Source: Lingula anatina (Eukaryota; Brachiopoda; Lingulata; Lingulida; Lingulidae). From it: DNA of 64,000 nucleotides. Below are positions 25,701-47,504 of this stretch, in pieces. Numbering within the stretch: the first letter of the stretch is position 1; the number at the start of each line of letters is the position of its first letter. The position numbers and the translations under genes were made by a program. The stretch is from assembly GCF_001039355.2 (NCBI RefSeq), contig NW_019776004.1:64001-128000 (forward strand), given 5' to 3'. Below the pieces are notes generated by a model. That model ran no database searches. It was not told the DNA's origin and was given only the letters and a program-made list of their open reading frames with translations.

Positions 25701-28395
25701 AATATTTCTTGGGCCCAAACTTCACAGCCATAGAGGAGTATTGGCCTTACCACTTTGTCAAACAGTTTTAAATATAGGAGAGGTGGAAATGGATAGCCAT
25801 TAACCTTAAGAAAAATGAACAGCTTGTGGCATATTTGCAGCAGATACTCAAGGAAGAAAATATAATCACAAACATATGTTAAAGAACGAAAACACGTTCG
25901 GTGTTATGAAATCACCAATGTCTACAACAGTCTGACAGCCATACCAACATCTAAACACTGGCATTGACTGTAGAAACGCAGTCTTACAACGGAGACACAC
26001 AACACAATCTTGTTTTCAAACACTACAGCTCACATTCCACTCACCCCTCGGGGTTGCGAGTTTAGGTTCTTCATCTCAGTTATCCCACCTGTTGCTGCTG
26101 TCTCTCGGTTAGGTACATCTAAATGGTTTGTAATAAATTAGAAGTGTCAAAATGTATTTTACGTGATGAATATTTTCATGAATTCTTACACAACTTCCAT
26201 TCTAGTTATGTGATAAGACGCTTTTTTCAATGTTTTCTGAACTGAGACATCTTGCAGTACAATATATTCTCAAGCTGTCGCTTGTTCTTTAACTAAAATA
26301 TTCTATTTATACAGAATTGACAAAAGAAAATAAAACTAACGTCTTCCACTTTTCGACTTTCTGAAGCGACGAGTAACAATTGCAGTTATCACGGCCAATA
26401 TGAGCAAAACGAGTACAGCAACCACAGTGCCAACTATCACGCCCGCTTGCTGTTGGACTGGAGATGGGTCTGCATACAAGATGCAAGTGTTTTGGTAAAT
26501 AACAGTTATTGAATACAACCGTAATTGTCTTTTAATAATTGTTTTTCACATGTAGATATAAGTTTTTTTTCAACAGAAAAATACAGGGTTATGTTTTTAT
26601 GTGTGAGTCGAAAATGAAATTGTCAACTTGTTAAATAAATAAAACTTGTTAAATAAATATATTTGAAACTGAATATTTTACCTGTAATGCAATGCGTGTC
26701 TGTTCTTACCTAAATAATTATAATGTACAGTGACATTTTCATTTTGATTTCTTTCATTTTACTATATAAATTATAGCAACCGTTTAAAAGAAGCACAACG
26801 TACTCCTATTTATAGTCACTTCATAATTGGCATTACTTACAAATTATATCCACATTCACAGAGGCCACTGCAGGAGTCGATCCAGAAGCACTATTACTGG
26901 CCTTACAGGTGACAGTCTTTGAACCCTGGGTCTTTTGAAACATGTACTTCAGGGTACTTGTAGTTGTAATAAGCTGCGTGGTGACGTCCCTTGCTGAATT
27001 AATGTGTGTAACACCAGATGTCACTGCTGTGCCATCTATCTCCCAGGTAACAGTTGCTGCTGGATACGCCTTGGTCTCACACATAAACGTGGTGTCCTGC
27101 TGGGCTCTCACCTCGAGGTCTGCTGTGGCATTGAGGAGACGAGTTCCTCGTGGAGCAGCTAGCATTGACAGGGTTAAAAACTGAAATCACGACCTTTCGT
27201 ATGGTGCAAAATAATTTGAAAGCATGTGACATACGTGGCAGGATATCAGGATTTCTTTAAAAATATAAAATTACGTATTGCTTTTCGGGCTAACATATGA
27301 TGGCATTTGAAAGACAAATATATATATAATTCTTGACATTCTGCCTCTTTTTGTACCTTGCTGATGTATTTCTTATTGAAGAACAGAATGCAAAGCTAGG
27401 ATGTTACGTTTATGGACTGTAAACGAAAAACACTTTGCGGATACCATGTACATATTTAAGAATGTCAGCTACTTGTACGTACTATTGTGAGTACCGGCTA
27501 TACAGGCGAAATTAATTATAGGAAAACCATTCAGGCATTTTTTTCTGGATGACTGATAACTTTAATGACACAAGACGCCTACCAATCACTGACACAATGA
27601 CCCAGTCACTGCTCATGCCACTGTGGCCACATGCATATCCCCCACCATCCGAGAACTGCACATTGGATATAACGAGTGTAAAGTTGTGGTTGGTCTGATC
27701 ACATGGGTTAACACTGTACTTAGCTGCATCAACAGATATACAACCTTCTGTGAGTAGGGAAGGATTATTATTCGCCCCCCTCACCCACTGCGTGTACCAT
27801 CCAGTAGTCACTGTATTCACTTTACACCACATGGAAACTGATGTTCCTACTGAAGCAATGACAGCTGTGGAAGGCCCAACATCTATATTAGCACCTGTGC
27901 AAATGAAGTCAATATGATGTTTCAGAAAACTTTCGTACAGTGCAATATATGTGCCTTTCATTCACTGATAACATGTACCTGTATAACTATGACCGTCTCT
28001 CATCATATTCGGCATTAATTTACACCATTAACATTTTGCTGTGCGTCCTAACATTGAAGGAGTTGTTGTCAGATATAATAATTGTACATGGGCCAATTAG
28101 CTATTAATTATTATGACATTTGAAAACAACTTACTTGAAGTAATTAAGTAAGACTGGGGAAATTCAAGTAATTATTTTGGTTCATTTGGAAATCTTTAAA
28201 CATCAATAAAGTTATATTCCCACCGCCATACACAGATTTAAATCGATAAAGAAGAAAACTGCGAGAAACTGTGTTAGCAGTTGTGTTATTTCAATACCTA
28301 AAATAATAATTAGTAAACACTATACCTGTCACAATGTGTAAGGGAATATATGCGATTCCTACAACGACTAGAAGTAGTACTTCTTTCAAAGCCAT
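22779..28395 (-). CDS. Gene B: two-Ig receptor with short two-tyrosine tail, no kinase
   Basis: Six exons join to 334 residues: 28326-28395 signal peptide (MALKEVLLLVVVGIAYIP); 27583-27894 V-like Ig1 with extra cysteines; 26841-27158 Ig2 (TTFMCETKAYPAATVTWEID to TVTCKAS); 26341-26469 TM (VIVGTVVAVLVLLILAVITA then RRFRKSK); 26045-26118 juxtamembrane; 22779-22880 tail with stop TGA at 22779-22781. The tail reads IYEVPDHQANQTPIYTDL and ends QPHNALR. Exons 1-4 end in phase 1 and exon 5 in phase 0. Its first three exons are close copies, identical in length for Ig1 (312 nt) and Ig2 (318 nt), of those of gene C, but all of C's Ig3-Ig9 and FN3 domains are missing. The last intron holds a LINE split by a Tc1-like element. 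Probably a small activating or decoy partner of the larger receptors; the role is inference. Confidence 0.82.
23191..24852 (-). mobile_element. Tc1/mariner-like DNA transposon, full length but inactive (copy 2)
   Basis: The element is 1662 bp with 27-bp inverted repeats at 23191-23217 and 24826-24852, flanked by TA (23189-23190 and 24853-24854). The inner repeat half ttaatatggaatatt equals that of copy 1, while the outer part differs (cagacttgacat versus cagggttaccac). The transposase is on the minus strand and broken: HTH-like (NLCQNGAKKTEIARQ), then VRFHLYRLTGQNRVYRHPE (about 24030-24080), GYSIGAKTPMVVIDENLN, then a region matching the catalytic QDD and SPDLNPIE motifs as HDEITRSHRA and SPYLNHIDNTW. 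The altered catalytic positions and stops make it inactive. It is inserted inside a LINE 3' UTR. Confidence 0.9.
24875..25830 (-). pseudogene. C-terminal fragment of a LINE ORF2 polyprotein
   Basis: The 292-residue open frame (24875-25753) plus upstream codons to about 25830 reads LKLFDKVVRPILLYGCEVWA, a segment found after the reverse-transcriptase domain in many LINEs. It ends with a zinc-binding segment CPHCPAIEDEVHFLLEC (C-x2-C-x7-H-x4-C). The frame is uninterrupted, which suggests a fairly young insertion, but without its reverse-transcriptase core and endonuclease it cannot be functional. Confidence 0.85.
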
Positions 28396-28738
28396 ATTGC
28401 TTGTCGCAAACGTATTACTGAAACGACAATAGCAACATCAGCTGAGCACACGCACATCTCCCTCACTCGTTTAGATTCACACAGCCGGTATTAATTTCAT
28501 TTCATCGTATTTTCCGGTCTTCTTTCTTTCTGTCTTTATTTCATACATTCAGAAAGTGATCCAATCGACAAATAGCGACACTTAATATATTCAAATGCAC
28601 CCCGTCACACACACATACACACACACACACACATACACACACACACACACATACACACACATACACACACACACATACACACACACATACACACACATAC
28701 ACACATAAACACACATACACACACACACACACATACAA

Positions 28739-28780
<42 letters not shown>

Positions 28781-28907
28781 ACACACACACATACACACAC
28801 ACATACACACACACACGCAGAGAGAGAGAGAGAGAGAGAGAGAAAGTGTNNNNNNNNNNNNNNNNNNNCACACATAAACACACATACACACACACACACA
28901 CATACAA

Positions 28908-28977
<70 letters not shown>

Positions 28978-28985
28978 ACACACAC

Positions 28986-29025
<40 letters not shown>

Positions 29026-29200
29026 GTAAAGCGAGTACATTTCCGCATTACTTAATAATCAATATTTTATTTAATCACTATTTAACTAACTGATTAAGCT
29101 GTGTGTGCAATGTCCCTGGTGTTCAATGTGTGACACAATTTACTTCCGCGTCCTTTTTTAATTTTACCTTGTTACTCAAGACCTTATTCAATGTGCTGTG
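26640..29200 (-). repeat. Segmental duplication, copy at gene B (partner 55190-57570)
   Basis: The 5' part of gene B, with its introns and upstream flank, matches that of gene C. The Ig1 and Ig2 exons have equal length and high identity; the intron after Ig2 aligns (gaatattttacctg at about 26671 and 55201); a CA-rich microsatellite and an acttccgcgtc-containing flank lie upstream of both. The left break is in the intron just after Ig2. Confidence 0.75.
28604..29022. repeat. (CA)n/(CATA)n and (GA)n microsatellite with an assembly gap
   Basis: Long CA, CATA and GA repeats surround 19 N at 28850-28868. The sequence after the gap (from about 28869) repeats that from about 28704 almost exactly. 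The long Val/Cys and His/Thr frames across it are repeat artefacts. Confidence 0.95.
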
Positions 29201-29266
29201 CTAAAAGTACTCACCAAGCATTGCTAAAGTATATTCCGCTTCTGTAAAAATGAGAAATAACTTTCA

Positions 29267-29548
29267 TCAAACACATCGGATATTCTCTCCGACATCAGAT
29301 GTCATCAGACTCTGTATGGTCAGGTGTACGGAAGATGTGGCCATAGTTGCGCGGTCACTGGTCAAAGAATCAGTGTACGTAGTCTGCCCTGGTCCTGTCG
29401 ACGAGGCTACAAGGACGTTAGGATCAGGATCTGTGAGGTGCCACTGTATGAGGTTTATGGTCCCAGATAAGCCAAAGCGGTAGTGTATTTCATTAGCCTC
29501 TCCATAACCGACGAATGGAGCCGCCAACGATGTTTGTTTGTAATTCTC
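29267..29548 (-). pseudogene. Orphan, probably degenerate V-like Ig exon
   Basis: After a fair acceptor (ttcag) at 29549 the minus strand is open for 93 codons and reads in part INLIQWHLTDPDPNVLVAS and SSVHLTIQSLMTSDVG, then ENIRCV before a TGA. The Trp, the SLMTSDVGxxxxC motif and the length fit strands C-F of a V-type Ig domain. The first Ig cysteine and the G strand are missing and there is no clear donor. It sits about 870 bp upstream of the gene B start. It is either a relic of another cluster member or an exon of a gene I cannot complete. Confidence 0.4.
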
Positions 29549-29559
29549 CTGAACATTTA

Positions 29560-31217
29560 TAAAAGTAAGACATGTTTACATTTTACACTTTAAAAGAGTA
29601 AGACTTATAGGCACATATAAAACCTGTTTAAAAACAGAGTGCTTGTAGAATTCCGTGTTCTATCTGTATAATAAAAATTAAGATTGTTTCAAATTTGCAG
29701 CAGACAATAAGCTTTCATTCGCCTGTCCTTAATAACGAGAAAAGTTATAAGATTATGGAATGGTGAGGGGGTGGGGGGTCGTTGAGATATTAAACCCATT
29801 ACATATTATAGTATACACATATCATGCTAAAAATAAAGGCGAGAAACATAAAACATAATGCAGCAAGCTATTCTATAAACAGGCTGACACATGATATCCC
29901 GACAGTCAAGACCCTCAAGTAATAGTGCCCCCGTAGGTTTCACGCGGCTTCACCCGCTACTATAATCAAGATTTGTAAGACGACGACACAATGCCTATCC
30001 ATGGCTTTGCTCTAATAAAATAAACGTGGGTTCAAACAAAATTAATCAACTTGGAGGAAACCTCATTGAGAGTAATGTGTTTTGTGTGCAAAACATCACA
30101 CAATGACAAATCGAATTTGTCGCCCACTTTTAACCCTGTGAACATAAGCCCAGTGGTGCTATCTTGCTTTCATACAGCCAATATATGACCCAATGATTGT
30201 TGCACTTATTGCATTTGGTTTTGTCATTTCTACATTATACAGATTCTAAAAAACACTCACTTAAATACTCAGTATTAATACTAATATAGACGTAGATAAG
30301 TAAGTTATAAGACGTATGTTTAATATTTTCACACAGTTAGCATTAGGTTACAGCAATGCTATCTGTACTTACCGTGTCAATACAGTCACTTCCCTTTCCC
30401 ACACTGGCCTATATTAAGGGACCTGGCCTGATTTCAACTCCTTTCATAGGTAGTCCGCTTTGCAACATGTGCTATTTTTATCAACCGATCAATAGAGGCA
30501 ATGGTAGCACATTGCCATACCCCTAAGTTGAATAGGTCTGTATTCATACTTTTAAAAGCTAGCAGCATTATAAAGTGTAACGCGGACTTAATAGCAAACG
30601 CTCGTTGAACAATTATGAAAACAGTTTGTTAATTTATGGCCTATTTCAAAACGTTGTTAAAATGGACAGAGATAACATAGTGAGTTATCGCAGAAAAATT
30701 CCAATTAGTGTAACTGACATCACATTATACCTCGCACAGGTAGACGTGGACGTTCAATAATGTATATCTATTAATGTTATAAAACACGTCAAACGTTGGG
30801 ACTGCATTGCGCCAGCTGTCGTCAATCACATCTATAGCAATGGTTCACCTGCTCTACACCTTGTTGCTCAAATAGTTCGCACTTATTTCTATCCTAATTA
30901 TCCTGGGGTAGTAGAAGTAAAGATAATGGGCATTAGGCGAATATATGCCATTCTCAAAAGTAAAGCTCAGATTCGTAGTTTTAATTTACACTGATCAAAG
31001 ATACACATGAAAATGAATGTGTTAGCACTTTAAATGACTATAAACAATTAAATGTTGCACTCATATTAACCTTATCAACATTGATCATGGGGAAATCTTA
31101 ACATTATCAGAGACATATTTTTCGTCGGTTGAACATTAAATGTAACGGTTTGTAAATTTGGATTCCTCTTGTCTTAAATGATCTCTTTCAGATTCGGTGT
31201 TATGAAAGAACAAAAAA

Positions 31218-31248
<31 letters not shown>

Positions 31249-32136
31249 GTAAAAATAATAAATAAATAAAATAAATAAAAATAAATAAAAATAATAATAA
31301 ATTGTTTCATATATTTAATGAATTATATTTTGGTATGATCAATTGATCAATATAAACGTGTGTATTTCACGGATTATCTTTCCATCTATTATTGACAGAC
31401 TCGTAATAAGACAAGATTTATTGCAGTTGTCGATATCAAATATCCCTGAAAGTAAAAATCTCATTATTTCATCTGCTACACGGATTATATCAAGTTCAAT
31501 GCTCAAAGTCAGCGACTATATATGACCAAATTAATCTTATTTATAAAATAAACCCAAACTGTCCAAACTCAAGCGCTATTAATTTGTACATTCAAGGTAA
31601 CTAATTGCCTTTTTAGTGATATATATATATATATATAATTTTAGCCTATATATAATCTGTTACCATTTGTTCGTTTCTGTCATTCCTGTACTATATCATC
31701 CAAACAATTATTAAAAAAGAAAACATTTTTATCATCATACGATTGTTCTTAAGAGTGTATATACAATAACACCAAATCATGAAGTTCTTTGAGCTTTGTT
31801 TTTGACAAATAATTGTCATAAATCAAACTTTTTTCACCAATAAGCCTATTGAATTCAATTAAGTCGATAATTCCAATCTAAGATAGCTTTGATATATATT
31901 ACCTATAAAATCACTCCAAATAAAGATAAAAAGAAGTACATGTATTTCATTAAGCGATATATAGTGTTAAATGTATATTTTCTTTTTCCGATTAATATAG
32001 TACGTAGCTTCGCGCACATCGTAAGTAAACCCTGTGCAGTGTAATACCTACACCACTAAGACAGTATATGCAGTCCTCGGAGGAATAAAAAGCATGTCTG
32101 GAACGGAAATTGCCACGAACTGTATAGGCAATATTT
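29560..32136. other. Intergenic interval between gene E (3') and gene B (5')
   Basis: AT-rich noncoding DNA with an AAAT-type repeat (31209-31300) and a short (AT)n (about 31619-31637). No exon or RNA gene is seen. It should contain the 3' UTR of gene E. Confidence 0.5.
31209..31300 (+). repeat. (AAAT)n/(AAATA)n repeat
   Basis: About 90 bp of AAAT units with AAAAT and AAT variants, downstream of gene E. Confidence 0.9.
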
Positions 32137-43319
<11,183 letters not shown>

Positions 43320-44981
43320 CTCATTCTAAATAAAGAAGAAAAAAATATTAGTGTACAATCCAATGTACAATCGAACACTATTCTTCATTATCAAAATATA
43401 ATTTCACTTAGGGGTACACCTGTTAGCACGATACCTTGTAATCGTGAGCTCTGCTTTGTTGAGGAATCTAAACAACAAAGATATTTTTCAGAAGGTATGC
43501 ACCTCTCCATTACTCCATCTGACAATTATGCCCGGTATAGTGGCGTACACAATTTTATTCAGATATATGAAATACATTAATACCCACCATGACCCTTCCT
43601 CGGAGAAACTTCCCCAATTACATTTTCAATTTTCTTATCTGCACCTGGTTAGCAACAACAATAGATGCACAGGGCGTTACATATTTAAGGTTTAAGTACA
43701 CAGTAAAAAAATCACCGTCTATTAGGCAAAACTACAAAATTTATCAACTTACAAGTAACTCAGGGGTATACGTAAGAAGGAAGCCCACGATCGGCATAAA
43801 CACGCCTGATACAAAGGTTACAATAGTTATAAAGAATGTCACCCCCTGTACAAATGTATTACTAGTTAAACTATTGAAACTGGTGGTAGTTACGGATGCA
43901 TTTACAAATAAAAGCTTATGTTAATTAGTTAAAATATGCATACGTACAAGCGCCGTTGTGCTTCCATAATCATGTCGTATTTTATGAATGAGCTGAACGT
44001 TATGTAAGCCTTACCTGTTGATAACAAGACACAAATAAAGAAAGATCAGGTATGAAGTCTACTACTAAGGTCAGTCGATTATCCATCGAGAACAACACTG
44101 ATTGAAGTTGATATTCTCGTTACATCACATAAAGAGACGTACTCCTTTCATGAAAGTACTTGTATTTTAAAATCCCATTGGTGTCATCTACTTCCTCATC
44201 CTGGCTGTTGCCGCGTTGATTGACCTGACCTCAATGACAAATAGTACAGTCGTATGCATCGGTATAAAAATAGCGCTTAGGTCAACACATTCACTTATTC
44301 CACACAGGTTACGAAGTAGATGCAGAGGAATGTGAATTGGAAGCTGATTTAAACATTTTTTCCTCTTTTTTAGCATCCAATATATATGCAAGTGGTTGTA
44401 TGGTGATATACATATAAGTATGAGCACCCCAGATGCGTTTCCCGTGATGTTTATCAAAGTCATTTGAAAAATATTTTTATATGAAACCAAACATTGCACT
44501 TCTTACTGCGTCATGTGGTTAACTTGAAAGATATTTATCAGAGGGTAGAGTCTAGCAGCAATTCCCCAAATTCCTCGTCCATTCATTGACTTTATCTTTT
44601 TTGGTAATGTTTCATTAATATGCATTATTATTATTTCGAATCATTTGTCTTATAATAACTCTATCCTTCTGCATTATGCATTTTATAAGCCGAATTTCAT
44701 TATTCAAACTCTTAGGACCAATCCCTTTTTCGACTGCTTGGAGAATGGATGTAGGCTTCTTCTCACCATTGGCCCCAAGGGAATGACCTGAGAATGCCCC
44801 TCAAGGTGATGTCCCTCAGCAAAATGAAAAGTTTGTTGCAATATTGCTGCAAACTAAACGACAAGCGTGCCCACAGAGGCATGATCTCCCCAAGCACAGT
44901 AATATTCTGTTAAAACTTCAAATAATAGCAATGTACGAGAATGATATTTATATATCGACATGAAAAACATAAATACTCTAC
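43320..44981. other. Upstream flank of gene E
   Basis: No coding exon recognised. It should contain the promoter of gene E (transcribed leftwards), but no specific element is identified. A moderately GC-rich stretch at 44700-44830 has no match I know. Confidence 0.45.
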
Positions 44982-45093
44982 CGAATGTGAAAATCGCCCT
45001 CATCAGTACACCATACACCCAGACATCACACTGTGTGGAATGCATGTTATCATACAGAGCTTCTGGAGACATCCAGCGGATTGGATAACGGCT
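44982..45093 (-). pseudogene. Relic kinase exon (RWMSPEAL exon) downstream of gene C
   Basis: This 112-nt exon has the length and phase of the sixth-last coding block seen in genes D and E (33532-33643, 61248-61359), intact acceptor (catacaag) and donor (gtagag), and no stop. It reads [20 protein letters not shown] and then VYGVLMRAIFTFG. Against the functional copies, the invariant SDVW is CDVW and LLWEI is LMRAI, losing the conserved Trp and Glu. No GSSPYPG exon or C-terminal kinase exon is found to its left, so it is an isolated remnant. Confidence 0.8.
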
Positions 45094-45283
45094 CTTGTAT
45101 GAAAAAATGTAGTATTAGACAACATGTGTAGTAGTTGACGTGTTTCCCAAATGCGAACTACTAACATTTTAGTTTTTTGTGGGGTATTTACGCTTTATAA
45201 TTTACAACCAGTGGCGCTGAACAGTTTAATGAAAAGAAAATTTTAAATATTTAGAATAGTTCTAAAAATCAAACCCTTAGTAC

Positions 45284-45356
45284 TTTTGACTTTCTCTTAT
45301 ACTGGTGGCTTTCAAACCAGTCCTTGGTCGAAATCTGAAATCTTGCACGTCTTGTC
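45284..45356 (-). pseudogene. Relic kinase exon (DFG exon), frameshifted and truncated
   Basis: The minus strand reads DKTCKISDF and then, after loss of about five bases where GFA of DFGFAKD should be, continues in another frame as KDWFESHQYKRKSK. Gene E has [24 protein letters not shown] in pieces of the same order. The 5' half with HRDLAARN is absent, replaced by sequence leading into a foldback-like element. The activation segment is destroyed, so no kinase can be made from it. Confidence 0.8.
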
Positions 45357-45409
45357 GCGTCACCCTCTTGCTTGGTACGCGATATGTTAACGTGATACGG
45401 GGATGCCGC

Positions 45410-45515
45410 CTTTGCTACTTCGAAGCACGTACTGATACACACCTTGGAAACCGGTAACTTGATCCGATCTACGGTGTATTTTGGATCCTTCCGTGCCGTG
45501 TCTGGATAGGCCTAG
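45410..45515. mobile_element. Single diverged end of the foldback element family
   Basis: The sequence gatacacaccttggaaac through gtgtctggataggcct matches, with many substitutions, the right terminal repeat of the element at 51390-51940 (acacaccttgaaaac ... gagtctggtagttgggtaggcctg). No opposite end is seen. It lies where the 5' half of the relic DFG exon should be. Confidence 0.55.
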
Positions 45516-47504
45516 ATACATTTTGGGAATCTGAAGATATTGTCTTCGAATAAGCGTGCGTCAAGTCTTTGCACTGTAATGTGCGTTTTCATTTATTTGG
45601 AATATTCAAACATTTTTTTTATTTATGTCTGCGGGTCACTGATATCTTATTTCGCATAATTTACTGTAGTAAATGACCAACAATACTGAATCTTAGAAAA
45701 TAATATATTAACAAAATAAGTTAAGTGTATTCATACATGTATGCTTGTCTCAAAGATTAAGACATGCATGTCTAAGTACATACTTTCACATATGATGTCA
45801 AAGACACCTTTGCCATGTAAAATTAAACTATTCTGTTATGTAAGCGATCATTCCGTAAATATGTCTGTAGATCTCCGTTTTACAGGTACCCTGTGGTTAT
45901 CATAGGTAAACCTGAAACATACAGATGAAAGCCAAGGGATCTTATGTCCAATCCACTTCTGGCTAGCACATCAACCCAATAGCTGGGGAAAGGTAGACGA
46001 GATACTTGCTCTAATTGTCTGAACGGGACACATATTTATTCACTTCTGTCCTGTTGCCAACCACGGCAACGGTGGACTTGGTGTGATACTTACAGTACAC
46101 TGCCTGGATTTTCTTTTTTAATAACACTCGCGAAAATTCCAGATTTTACAGACTCATTACATCATCATATTTAGCATGACGAGTCTTATTAAATATTTGA
46201 TGTATAAAATGAAAACGTGCATGAATTCGTGTTAAGAAGGAACTTGACCGTTCACAGAAGGACCAAAAACTGTAGCAGGCCATTGTTTACCTTAACCTTA
46301 AATGTGCCGAGTGAAATAAAAGAGGATGCCGAATTTGTACTGGGCAGTGAGACTAATGGAATATACTGTGATGTGATAGTTGTGGTCGTTGCAGTCTGTG
46401 CCAGCTAACGCAATGATCGATCACCGTGAGACATGGACTTCACAATATTATTATTTATGCTGAATCGTACTGTTAAACCTTTAGATATATCAGTGAGTAA
46501 TTAGTAGTAAATGTTACATAAATATTGTGAACGAAGTAACGCGTCACTTCATTGCTCATTCAAAGACACTTCATTAGCATACAGTGGTCCCAGCGTATTC
46601 GTAATTATATATATAAATTGCATGAAACTCTCTTGCTGGAAGAACCTACCGAGCACGATTTCGAAAGACGGAAACGTTCATATTTTCTATGGCGCGAAAA
46701 TGCACTTTGATCGACATAGTTAATTCTAATAGAACATATCACTTGTGATTTGATTCACCACATGTGTTTACTATATTCCTTTGCCTTTAGTATAATTTGT
46801 TGGGAGCTAAATAAAAATTATGCTTCAATTGCGAGGCAATTAAAATCGTATTAGACTAGTGCTTATTCCAAACTAATTTCCTTCGATTCATTTTGTACAG
46901 TTTGCCAAAAATCTCATTATCGAAAACAAGGGGTAATCAAGCCACATTAGACACATTGCTCAAACGGTGTGTACACCTCATAAAACCCAAGGGTTGTTAC
47001 AAACATCAAATGTTCTTTAATTATCAGCTGCTGTATCATCGCAGATACAAAATGTTTAATTGCTATAAATGCAAAATAAATATTCAATATACCCCTGGGC
47101 CCTGTAAATAAGCTATTTTGGAAACAGAATTAATCTATTAAAACAAAAATGCCTATAATTCCTCAAAGAGAGGTACATGTACAACTAATTTCGTCAATCC
47201 ATACACGTATCTCTAAAGCGATTTACATACAGTTATTGATATCAATAGCGCGTGTGACCCCTACGTACACGATAAATGCCTACATGTACTACGCGCTGGG
47301 GCGTGCTGTTTCCTTGTGCCACCTATATTTTAAAGCCCAATTCTTACATTATACTGGATCTATGAATAACACATTTAATTGTACGTATCCTTTATGTTCA
47401 TGGTGATGTCTGGAGGATATGAAACAGAACACTGGCTATGGTCGCACACTTGAAGAATGATCGCGATGCTCCGTAGCTACATCCAGTATCAAATCCTCGG
47501 CGAC
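45516..47504. other. Noncoding interval downstream of gene C
   Basis: No exon is seen between the relic kinase exons and the stop of gene C. The exons for the glycine loop, alpha-C and hinge of a kinase were looked for here on the minus strand and not found. Confidence 0.5.

Larger units (their letters stand above)
22915..25850 (-). mobile_element. 5'-truncated LINE retrotransposon, split by a Tc1-like insertion
   Basis: On the minus strand the element runs from about 25850 through the end of its ORF2 (stop 24875-24877) into 3' UTR to 24853, is interrupted by the Tc1-like copy at 23191-24852, and resumes at 23190 to end in an (ATT)n tail at about 22915-22935. The resumed part has the usual look of a LINE 3' UTR (gtaactgccac, then ataaattattattatt). 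The 5' boundary near 25850 is approximate; most of the ORF2 reverse transcriptase is missing. It lies in the last intron of gene B in the same orientation, only about 33 bp upstream of the acceptor of the tail exon. Confidence 0.8.

Noticed and set aside
28541-29055. Several long open frames of Val/Cys or His/Thr repeats
   Set aside because: They are translations of CA, CATA and GA microsatellites across an assembly gap, open in all frames because of the repeat.
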